Source of the DNA: Salinibacterium sp.
Lineage (GTDB): Bacteria; Actinomycetota; Actinomycetes; Actinomycetales; Microbacteriaceae
DNA length: 5,049 bases
Reading direction: 5' to 3'
Assembly: GCA_025352485.1 (NCBI GenBank)
Contig: JANXTJ010000187.1
Location: 1 to 5,049, forward strand
The notes beneath the pieces are model-generated. The model was not told the DNA's origin. It was given only the letters and a program-made list of their open reading frames with translations, and did no database searches. Of the stretch, positions 1 to 4,693 are shown piece by piece; within the stretch, counting starts at the first letter, position 1; each line of letters begins with the position of its first letter. The position numbers and the translations under genes were made by a program.

Positions 1-1059
1 GGCGAGCAGGCCGCTGATGAGCTGGGACGAACCGAGGGTCGCCGAAATCGTGTCGTTGGACTGCACCGTGAAGCTAATCGGGAGCGCGCCGAATTTCAGC
101 TGGTCGGCCAGGGTCTTCGCGGAAGCCTGCGTGAACGAACCGCTGATCTGCGGTTTGCCGTCCGTGATGATGCCCTGAGTGGTGGGAGCCGAGATCACCT
201 TGCCGTCGAGCACGATCGCGAACCGGTTGCGCACGTCGGTCTTCGAGTCATATCCGAAGAGACGCTGAGTGACCGCCGCAAATTGCGCGGTACCCGTGTC
301 GTTGAACTTGATGAACACGCCCCACTGGCCGGTGCTTACGCCCTGGCTACTGGAGATGAGGCCGCTCGAGGCGTCAGAGATTGTCGTACCCGCCACCTCG
401 ACGGGGCCGAGGATGAACTTCGCGGTGCCATCGGTCTGGCAGGTGATGAGCGGCTCATTCGCCGGTGCAATGTTCGTCTCGAGCGTGTCGAGCGACTTGC
501 ACTTGAAGGCCTGGTATTGCTGGAACAGCGCAGGGCTCACCCAGTTCGGGTCGCTCGGGTCGGTAGGGGGTGCCGTCGACGTCGTCGCGAGTGACGGGGT
601 CGGGGTCGCAGTAGCGGAGTCGGTCGGCGTCGGGGTCGAGGTGCTGCCGGTGGCATCGGTGGCCGCGGCCTGCGTGTAAATTACCGGACGAAACTCGAGC
701 TTCGCCGACGACTCGATGCGCCGAAGCGTCTCGTCGTCGGGAATACCCGGGATCGACACGACAATGTTCTGGGAACCCTGCGTGTTGATCTCCGCCTCGG
801 AGACACCGCTGGCGTCGATGCGCTGGCGAATGATCGACACGGCCTGCGCGAGTTGTTCGGCCGACACCGTCTGCCCGCTCTCGAGCTTCGGCGCGAGAAT
901 GATCTGCGTACCGCCCTCGAGGTCGAGCGCAAGCTTCGGCGCCCACGACGCCCCGGAGAACAGCACACCGGCACCGTTCAGGGCGATAAGTCCGACGATT
1001 ATGACGGCAAGCCAGGTGAGAGAGCGCCATGCTTTCTTCACGGGGGTAGATCTAGCCAC
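1..1059 (-). CDS. secD: Protein translocase subunit SecD, 3' end cut by window edge
   Basis: SecD is a membrane subunit of the SecDF-YajC complex, which uses the proton-motive force to help pull secreted proteins out of the SecYEG channel on the outer face of the membrane. The visible 353 codons start with a GTG directly after an in-frame TAG and read VARSTPVKKAWRSLTWL. A first transmembrane helix spans about residues 16-34, followed by the family motif LDLEGG at 45-50. The large extracytoplasmic P1 domain follows, with DQLKFGALPISFTV at 319-332 near its end (the conserved FGALP motif). The start of the second membrane region, ISATLGSSQLISGLLA, runs to the edge. Residues 134-172 form a Thr/Pro/Ser-rich insert, followed by two cysteines, C187 and C207. 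The start lacks a good Shine-Dalgarno; a GTG at 1041 is an alternative, but the longer N-terminus looks like related proteins. Family identity is secure; the missing C-terminus should hold the remaining transmembrane helices. Confidence 0.96.
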   Translation of the reverse strand, partial: MARSTPVKKAWRSLTWLAVIIVGLIALNGAGVLFSGASWAPKLALDLEGGTQIILAPKLESGQTVSAEQLAQAVSIIRQRIDASGVSEAEINTQGSQNIVVSIPGIPDDETLRRIESSAKLEFRPVIYTQAAATDATGSTSTPTPTDSATATPTPSLATTSTAPPTDPSDPNWVSPALFQQYQAFKCKSLDTLETNIAPANEPLITCQTDGTAKFILGPVEVAGTTISDASSGLISSSQGVSTGQWGVFIKFNDTGTAQFAAVTQRLFGYDSKTDVRNRFAIVLDGKVISAPTTQGIITDGKPQISGSFTQASAKTLADQLKFGALPISFTVQSNDTISATLGSSQLISGLLA

Positions 1060-1085
1060 CTACGAACTCAGCTTTCTATGAGCGG

Positions 1086-1100
1086 GCTTGCAGCGCAAGC
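1086..1100 (-). other. Small hairpin in yajC-secD gap
   Basis: A perfect 6-bp inverted repeat (GCTTGC / GCAAGC) with a 3-base loop lies about 26 bases before the secD start. It follows the larger hairpin at 1116-1138, so the transcript between yajC and secD would carry two stem-loops in a row. There is no U-tract. It could be part of a weak terminator, an RNA-processing or stabilising element, or chance in GC-rich DNA. Confidence 0.3.
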
Positions 1101-1115
1101 GCGCACCCGAGAGGA

Positions 1116-1138
1116 TGCCAGCCGCGAAACGGCTAGCA
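1116..1138 (-). terminator. Strong hairpin just after yajC stop; possible attenuator or processing site
   Basis: In the transcript, the arms TGCTAGCCG and CGGCTGGCA form a 9-bp stem (eight Watson-Crick pairs and one U-G wobble) closed by the 5-base loop UUUCG. It starts 13 bases after the yajC TAA. This is where a terminator would sit, but the bases after it (UCCUCUCGGG) are not a U-tract and secD follows in the same direction. Partial termination, or stabilisation of the upstream message to set the yajC:secD ratio, is therefore as likely as full termination. The structure is seen directly; the role is inferred. Confidence 0.4.
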
Positions 1139-1151
1139 CACAGGTTAGTAG

Positions 1152-1610
1152 TTACTCAGCGGCCTTTTTGGCCGTGCGTCGCACAGGCTTCTTGGCCGCA
1201 GTGTCAACACGCTCGCCATAGGCGGGCTCGCCGAGCGCAATCGCGGTGTCTTTGTTGAGCTCAACACCCTTGGACTCGCGCTCCTCGGCTTCACGGTTAG
1301 CGATTGCCATGGCCTCCTCGACCGAACGCGGCGCACTGGAGTCGACATCGGTCGGTTCAACGACCTTGGCGATGGTCTGGCGGTGCACGGTGACGACGAC
1401 GCCCTTGGCAATTTCGAGTTGCGCCTCGTTAGAGACCTCGTCAATCGACTTGAGCGTGCCGAACATGCCGAAGTTGGTCATGACCTGCTTGCCGGGAACA
1501 ATGGCGGAACGCAGCTCTTCCTGCTGTGCTTTGCGCTTGCGGCTGTTGCGGAACATGAAGAATACGAGTACCGCGAGGACGGCGAGCATCCCAATAGTCA
1601 ACGGGTCCAT
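1152..1610 (-). CDS. yajC: Preprotein translocase subunit YajC
   Basis: YajC is a small single-span membrane protein that associates with SecDF and the Sec translocon; it is usually not essential. The 152-residue product has a short outside N-terminus, a transmembrane helix at about 4-20 (LTIGMLAVLAVLVFFMF) and a basic cytoplasmic stretch RNSRKRK at 21-27. The small conserved beta-rich core follows at about 38-85 (PGKQVMTNFGMFGTLKSID and VVVTVHRQTIAKVVEP). A hydrophilic tail of about 65 residues, rich in Glu and Ala, ends in a Lys/Arg/Ala patch at 139-150. The tail makes it longer than the E. coli protein (about 110 residues); such tails occur in actinobacterial YajC. The ATG has an excellent Shine-Dalgarno, GGAAGG at 1617-1622, with a 6-base spacer. 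The gene lies 67 bases after ruvB and 92 bases before secD, and a hairpin occupies each gap. Confidence 0.95.
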   Translation of the reverse strand: MDPLTIGMLAVLAVLVFFMFRNSRKRKAQQEELRSAIVPGKQVMTNFGMFGTLKSIDEVSNEAQLEIAKGVVVTVHRQTIAKVVEPTDVDSSAPRSVEEAMAIANREAEERESKGVELNKDTAIALGEPAYGERVDTAAKKPVRRTAKKAAE

Positions 1611-1635
1611 GATTTACCTTCCGAGGGGAGTCTGT

Positions 1636-1669
1636 GGCCAGCCAGTCTAAACAGACCGGCTGAAGGGCC
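1636..1669 (-). other. Hairpin in ruvB-yajC gap, in presumed yajC leader
   Basis: In the transcript, the arms AGCCGGTCT (1661-1653) and AGACTGGCT (1648-1640) pair over 9 bp with one G-U wobble, around a GTTT loop. An outer GGCC/GGCC pairing (1669-1666 with 1639-1636) can extend it across a 4-base bulge. It begins 8 bases after the ruvB stop codon and ends 13 bases before the yajC Shine-Dalgarno. No U-tract follows. It may be a weak ruvB terminator or a structured 5' leader of a yajC transcript that starts at the -10 box at 1677-1682. Confidence 0.4.
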
Positions 1670-1676
1670 ATTCAGA

Positions 1677-1682
1677 ATTATA
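1677..1682 (-). promoter_or_regulatory. Candidate -10 box (TATAAT) for yajC-secD
   Basis: A perfect TATAAT hexamer overlaps the ruvB stop codon (the codons CTA TAA followed by T). Transcription from it would start around 1670 and give a leader of about 60 bases before yajC, containing the hairpin at 1636-1669. No convincing -35 hexamer is visible 16-18 bases upstream, and there is no extended -10 TGn. It is A/T-rich in a GC-rich setting, but part of it is simply the leucine and stop codons of ruvB. Confidence 0.3.
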
Positions 1683-2712
1683 GGTCATCCCCGAATAGCC
1701 CGACGCTGCCGCTGGCCGTCTGCACCGGTCGCAGCCCGAAGTGCTTCCACGCTTCCCGCGTCGCAACCCTGCCCCTCGGGGTGCGGGTGAGTAGACCGAT
1801 GCGCACGAGGAACGGCTCCACGACCGACTCGATCGTCTCCGATTCCTCCCCCACCGAGACGGCGAGGGTGTTGAGCCCGACCGGTCCGCCATCGAAGCGC
1901 GTGAGCACCGTCTGCATGACAGCGCGGTCAAGGCGGTCGAGACCCAGCTCATCCACGTCGTAGAGCTCGAGGGCGGCATGCACGGCCACAATGCCACCAA
2001 TGCCATGGACCAGCGCGTAATCCCGCACCCGACGCAGCAGCCGGTTCGCGATGCGCGGGGTGCCCCGGCACCGGCCGGCAATCTCGGCGAGGGCATCCCT
2101 GTCGATATCGAGGTCGAGCAGTCTGGCAGCGCGAACCAGTACCTGCTCAAGTTCGGTCTCGTCGTAAAACTCGAGGTGGGCGGTGAACCCGAACCGATCG
2201 CGCAGCGGATTCGGCAGCAGCCCAGATCGCGTCGTCGCGCCGACCAGGGTGAACGGCGAGAGATCCAGCGGGATGGATGTCGCGCCCGCCCCCTTGCCGA
2301 CCATGATGTCGATGCGGAAATCTTCCATCGCCAAATAAAGCATCTCTTCAGCGGAGCGTGCCATCCGGTGGATCTCGTCGATGAACAGCACCTCACCGGG
2401 CACGAGCGACGACAACACGGCCGCGAGATCCCCCGCATGCTGGATGGCCGGTCCGCTCGACATCCGCAACGGCCGCCCGCTCTCGTGCGCCACGATCATC
2501 GCGAGCGTCGTCTTGCCGAGGCCAGGCGGGCCCGCGAGCAGGATGTGGTCGGGCGTGCGATTCTGCATCGCGGCCGCCTGCAACAGCAGTTGCAGCTGCC
2601 CGCGCACCTTGGTCTGGCCGATGAACTCGGCCAGAGACTTCGGTCGCAACGCGCCCTCGAAGGCGAGTTCGGCCTCCGACTCCGGCGTGGGCTGCACTAT
2701 CGAGTCCGTCAC
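1678..2712 (-). CDS. ruvB: Holliday junction branch migration helicase RuvB
   Basis: RuvB is the AAA+ ATPase motor that, loaded by RuvA, drives branch migration of Holliday junctions during recombinational repair. All expected parts are visible in the 344 residues: Walker A GPPGLGKTT at 61-69, Walker B with IDEIH at 111-115, and sensor 1 GATTRSG at 158-164. PLRDRFG at 169-175 holds the arginine-finger region, and sensor 2 is around GTPRIANRLLRR at 217-228. A C-terminal winged-helix domain includes EPFLVRIGLLTRTPRGRVAT at 299-318. Length is normal. The start is a GTG whose last two bases are shared with the ruvA TGA (GTGA at 2709-2712), which points to coupled translation. A purine-rich AGGGAG lies about 10 bases upstream. 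No missing catalytic residue was noticed. The gene is the last of ruvCAB, and its stop codon overlaps a TATAAT hexamer. Confidence 0.98.
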   Translation of the reverse strand: MTDSIVQPTPESEAELAFEGALRPKSLAEFIGQTKVRGQLQLLLQAAAMQNRTPDHILLAGPPGLGKTTLAMIVAHESGRPLRMSSGPAIQHAGDLAAVLSSLVPGEVLFIDEIHRMARSAEEMLYLAMEDFRIDIMVGKGAGATSIPLDLSPFTLVGATTRSGLLPNPLRDRFGFTAHLEFYDETELEQVLVRAARLLDLDIDRDALAEIAGRCRGTPRIANRLLRRVRDYALVHGIGGIVAVHAALELYDVDELGLDRLDRAVMQTVLTRFDGGPVGLNTLAVSVGEESETIESVVEPFLVRIGLLTRTPRGRVATREAWKHFGLRPVQTASGSVGLFGDDL

Positions 2713-3320
2713 CTGGTCGAGGCTCCCTGCGGCCCAAGGTGAGCCAGGGCGAGCCTGAGTAGCGCCGGCACGGCCGCGCGCTCCGAGTCCGTCGCTGCGG
2801 CAGCGGCATCTTCAACGGCCTGGATGGCGATCCGCTCCGGCCAGCCGAGGCCAACCAGCGCCACCGTGACGTCCTCGCTCACGGTCGTGGTGATGGGGGC
2901 AAACGCTCGGGTTGCGGCGATGCCCAGCAGTTTTCCTGCCAGCGAGATGACGATGAGCTTGGCAGTTTTGGGCCCGATGCCGGAAACCTTGCGGAACGCC
3001 GCGTCATCTTCTCTGGCGACGGCCTGCGCGATCTCGCCCGGCGCCATCGCCGCAAGCACACCCATGGCACTTTTGGGGCCAACGCCGGTCACCCCGCGCA
3101 GCAGGTCGAAGACCGCGAGTTCTTCTACCTCGGCGAAACCGTAAAGCGAAAGATCATCTTCGCGCACGATCAGGGCGGTGCGCAGGAACGCTTCGCCGCC
3201 GACCCGCAGGGAGAGGGCGTGCGGCGGCGTCACCTGCACTGAAAGCCCGACCCCGCCGACCTCCACCACGACGGTGGTACCCGCGGCAACCAGCACGGTT
3301 CCCCGCACCGTGGCAATCAC
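2709..3320 (-). CDS. ruvA: Holliday junction DNA-binding protein RuvA
   Basis: RuvA binds four-way DNA junctions as a tetramer and recruits RuvB. The 203-residue product has the OB-fold domain I at about 1-63, including VEVGGVGLSVQV and the acidic pin in REDDLSLYGF (E54, D55). Domain II has two helix-hairpin-helix motifs, GVTGVGPKSAMGVLA at 76-90 and VSGIGPKTAKLIV at 112-124. After a flexible linker, the small RuvB-binding domain III lies at about 148-203 (EDVTVALVGLGWPERIAIQAV). The open frame extends far upstream, but that part is an out-of-frame reading of ruvC. The true start is the GTG at 3320, which gives VIATVRG, matches the family N-terminus and has AAGGA 7 bases upstream (3328-3332). 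This GTG overlaps the ruvC stop codon as GTGA. Confidence 0.97.
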   Translation of the reverse strand: MIATVRGTVLVAAGTTVVVEVGGVGLSVQVTPPHALSLRVGGEAFLRTALIVREDDLSLYGFAEVEELAVFDLLRGVTGVGPKSAMGVLAAMAPGEIAQAVAREDDAAFRKVSGIGPKTAKLIVISLAGKLLGIAATRAFAPITTTVSEDVTVALVGLGWPERIAIQAVEDAAAAATDSERAAVPALLRLALAHLGPQGASTR

Positions 3321-3898
3321 GACGACATCCTTGTGGCGGAGCGCTCGGCATCCTGCCAGGCGCGCTGCGCAGGGGTGAGGGCTGCTCCGGCGATGGCGAG
3401 GGCCGGGCCCTTCCAGGCATGGCAGATGGCCAGGGCGAGGGCATCTGCGGCATCCGCAGGGCGCGGGATCTCGGCAAGGCCGAGCACCTTCGCCACCATC
3501 GTGCCGACCTGGGCCTTGTTGGCCGCACCGTAACCGGTGATAGCTGCCTTGACCTCGCTCGGCGTGTGCAGTCCCACCGCGAGCCCGCGGGATGCCGCAA
3601 GGTGCAGGGCCACCCCGCTGGCCTGGGCCGTGCCCATGACCGTGCGCAGGTTGTGCTGTGCGAAAACTCGCTCCAGGGCGACGGCGGTCGGATTGTGGGT
3701 GTCGAGGGCGTGCGCGATCCCGGTGGCGATGGCAAGCAAGCGCTGCTCGAGCGGCATATCGGGAGGGGTCTGGATTACCTCGACATACACGAGGCTGGCC
3801 TTGCGGGTGGCCGTGACATCCACAATTCCCACCCCACATCTGGTGAGACCTGGATCGATACCCAGCACTCTCAGCGGAGGATAGGCCCGAAGCGTCAT
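3317..3898 (-). CDS. ruvC: Crossover junction endodeoxyribonuclease RuvC
   Basis: RuvC is the dimeric, Mg-dependent nuclease that cuts Holliday junctions symmetrically after RuvAB branch migration. The 193-residue product has the RNase H-like fold, and four acidic active-site residues align with the family: D15 in LGIDPGLTRCG, E76 in ALERVF, and D149 and D152 in PADAADALAL. F79, three residues after E76, matches the conserved aromatic that inserts at the junction. The chosen ATG gives about nine residues (MTLRAYPPL) before RVLGIDPG, where most family members start directly. A GTG at 3868 (codon 11) would give the short form, but neither start has a strong Shine-Dalgarno (only GAAGA 8 bases before the ATG). 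The ATG is preferred because it lies 4 bases after the yebC TAG, which suits translational re-initiation. The stop codon overlaps the ruvA GTG. Confidence 0.96.
   Translation of the reverse strand: MTLRAYPPLRVLGIDPGLTRCGVGIVDVTATRKASLVYVEVIQTPPDMPLEQRLLAIATGIAHALDTHNPTAVALERVFAQHNLRTVMGTAQASGVALHLAASRGLAVGLHTPSEVKAAITGYGAANKAQVGTMVAKVLGLAEIPRPADAADALALAICHAWKGPALAIAGAALTPAQRAWQDAERSATRMSS
3328..3332 (-). promoter_or_regulatory. Shine-Dalgarno that fixes the ruvA start
   Basis: AAGGA lies inside the 3' end of ruvC, 7 bases before the GTG at 3320. It supports this GTG over any of the many upstream in-frame start codons in the long open frame. Confidence 0.7.
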
Positions 3899-3902
3899 GG
3901 CC

Positions 3903-4661
3903 CTAGTCTTCGTCCAATTCGGCCTGAACCGCGGCAGACACGTCGTAATTCGAATATATGTTCTGAACGTCTTCAGAATCTTCGAGGGCATCGATGAGCC
4001 GCATGACCTTGCGTGCGGTCTCGGCGTCGACCTCAACAGTGAGGTTCGGCACGAACTCGGCCTCCGACGAGTCGTAGTCAATTCCGGCAGCTTGCAGCGC
4101 CTCGCGGCTCGCGACAAGGTGGGCGGTGTCGGTGATGACTTCGAATCCTTCGCCGCGGTCGTTGACCTCTTCGGCGCCGGCTTCAAGCACGGCGAGCAGG
4201 ATGTCGTCTTCGGTCACCGCATCGGTCTTGGTGATCGAGATGACGCCCTTGCGGGTGAAGTTGTAGGCGACGCTGCCGGGGTCACCCATGGTGCCTCCGT
4301 TGCGGTTCATCAGGGTGCGCACCTCGGCTGCTGCACGGTTCTTGTTGTCGGTCAGGCACTCGATCAGCAGCGCGACGCCGTTGGGGGCGTAGCCCTCGTA
4401 CATGATCGTCATGTAGTCGACGGCCTCGCCGAGCTGCCCGGAGCCGCGCTTAACCGCCGAGTCGATATTCGAGTTGGGTACAGAGGTCTTCTTCGCCTTC
4501 TGGATGGCGTCGACAAGTGTCGGGTTACCCGACAGGTCTGCACCGCCCATTTTGGCTGCAACTTCGATGTTCTTGATGAGCTTGGCAAACGACTTGGCGC
4601 GGCGCTGGTCCTTGATCGCCTTCTGGTGCTTCGTGGTTGCCCATTTAGAGTGGCCTGACAT
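3903..4661 (-). CDS. yebC: YebC/TACO1-family protein
   Basis: The family was long annotated as a transcriptional regulator. More recent work on bacterial and mitochondrial members points to a ribosome-associated role that helps translate difficult stretches such as polyproline. Which applies here cannot be told from sequence. The 252-residue product has the signature N-terminus MSGHSKWATTKHQKA, the middle-domain stretch YEGYAPNGVALLIECLTDNK at 88-107, and the C-terminal signature LEDSEDVQNIYSNYD at 226-240. Length is typical. Three in-frame ATGs cluster at 4670, 4667 and 4661. The last is chosen because it gives the canonical MSGHSKW start and has AGGA 8 bases upstream. yebC next to ruvC is a widespread arrangement. 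The codons for QNIYSN near the end are unusually A/T-rich (ATA, TAT, AAT) and coincide with a candidate LexA site. Confidence 0.96.
   Translation of the reverse strand: MSGHSKWATTKHQKAIKDQRRAKSFAKLIKNIEVAAKMGGADLSGNPTLVDAIQKAKKTSVPNSNIDSAVKRGSGQLGEAVDYMTIMYEGYAPNGVALLIECLTDNKNRAAAEVRTLMNRNGGTMGDPGSVAYNFTRKGVISITKTDAVTEDDILLAVLEAGAEEVNDRGEGFEVITDTAHLVASREALQAAGIDYDSSEAEFVPNLTVEVDAETARKVMRLIDALEDSEDVQNIYSNYDVSAAVQAELDED
3950..3965. promoter_or_regulatory. Candidate LexA (SOS) box upstream of ruvCAB, inside yebC
   Basis: The plus strand reads TCGAAT-ATAT-GTTCTG. The known actinobacterial LexA operator is TCGAAC-N4-GTTCGA. Nine of the twelve specified bases match (TCGAA in the left half, GTTC in the right), with the correct 4-base spacer. 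It lies about 50 bases upstream of the ruvC start and covers the TATATT hexamer on the minus strand, a position suited to repression. ruv genes are LexA targets in E. coli and several actinobacteria. The site is inside the conserved YebC QNIYSN coding stretch, so part of the match is constrained by protein sequence. Confidence 0.42.
3953..3958 (-). promoter_or_regulatory. Candidate -10 box (TATATT) for an internal ruvCAB promoter
   Basis: TATATT on the minus strand lies 55 bases before the ruvC ATG in a clearly A/T-rich pocket of otherwise GC-rich DNA. It sits within the candidate LexA box. No good -35 hexamer is visible at 16-18 bases, so this is supported mainly by composition and context. 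Confidence 0.3.
3961..3978. repeat. Perfect 7-bp inverted repeat with 4-base spacer in yebC
   Basis: TTCTGAA at 3961-3967 and TTCAGAA at 3972-3978 are exact inverted copies separated by CGTC. The left arm overlaps the right half of the candidate LexA box. It codes for the DSEDVQN part of the conserved YebC C-terminal signature. It could be a protein-binding dyad, an RNA stem-loop before ruvC, or a by-product of codon choice. Confidence 0.4.
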
Positions 4662-4669
4662 GCTCATCA

Positions 4670-4673
4670 TCCT
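4670..4673 (-). promoter_or_regulatory. Shine-Dalgarno that fixes the yebC start
   Basis: AGGA with an 8-base spacer precedes the ATG at 4661. It overlaps the first of the two upstream ATGs (4670), so those cannot use it. This decides for the MSGHSKW start. Confidence 0.65.
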
Positions 4674-4693
4674 AACGAAACGACCCGAGAGGC

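Noticed and set aside
269..1081. Several plus- and minus-strand open frames across the secD region
   Set aside because: SecD reads continuously through this region with its conserved motifs; the others are shadows, some made repetitive by the Thr/Pro-rich stretch.
1116..1138. Classical intrinsic terminator after yajC
   Set aside because: The stem is strong, but no U-run follows and secD continues in the same direction, so only a weak or regulatory role is proposed.
1978..2742. Plus-strand open frame of 254 codons opposite ruvB
   Set aside because: Mirror of the ruvB codon pattern in GC-rich DNA; Arg/Gln/His-rich product with no domain, opposite a fully intact conserved gene.
3321..3839. Long upstream extension of the ruvA frame, as if a fusion protein
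   Set aside because: The extra residues are an out-of-frame reading of ruvC; the GTG at 3320 has a Shine-Dalgarno and gives the normal RuvA N-terminus.
3899..4186. Upstream extension of the ruvC frame into yebC
   Set aside because: Overlaps the conserved yebC 3' end and has low-complexity Ser/Arg/Thr composition; RuvC homology begins only after 3898.
3897..4658. Plus-strand open frame of 253 codons opposite yebC
   Set aside because: Covers yebC almost exactly on the other strand; product looks like a shadow translation (Gly/Val/Asp-rich) with no recognisable motif.
4662..4670. yebC start at the first ATG (MMSMSGHSKW)
   Set aside because: The Shine-Dalgarno overlaps that ATG, so it cannot serve it; the third ATG has correct spacing and the canonical N-terminus.
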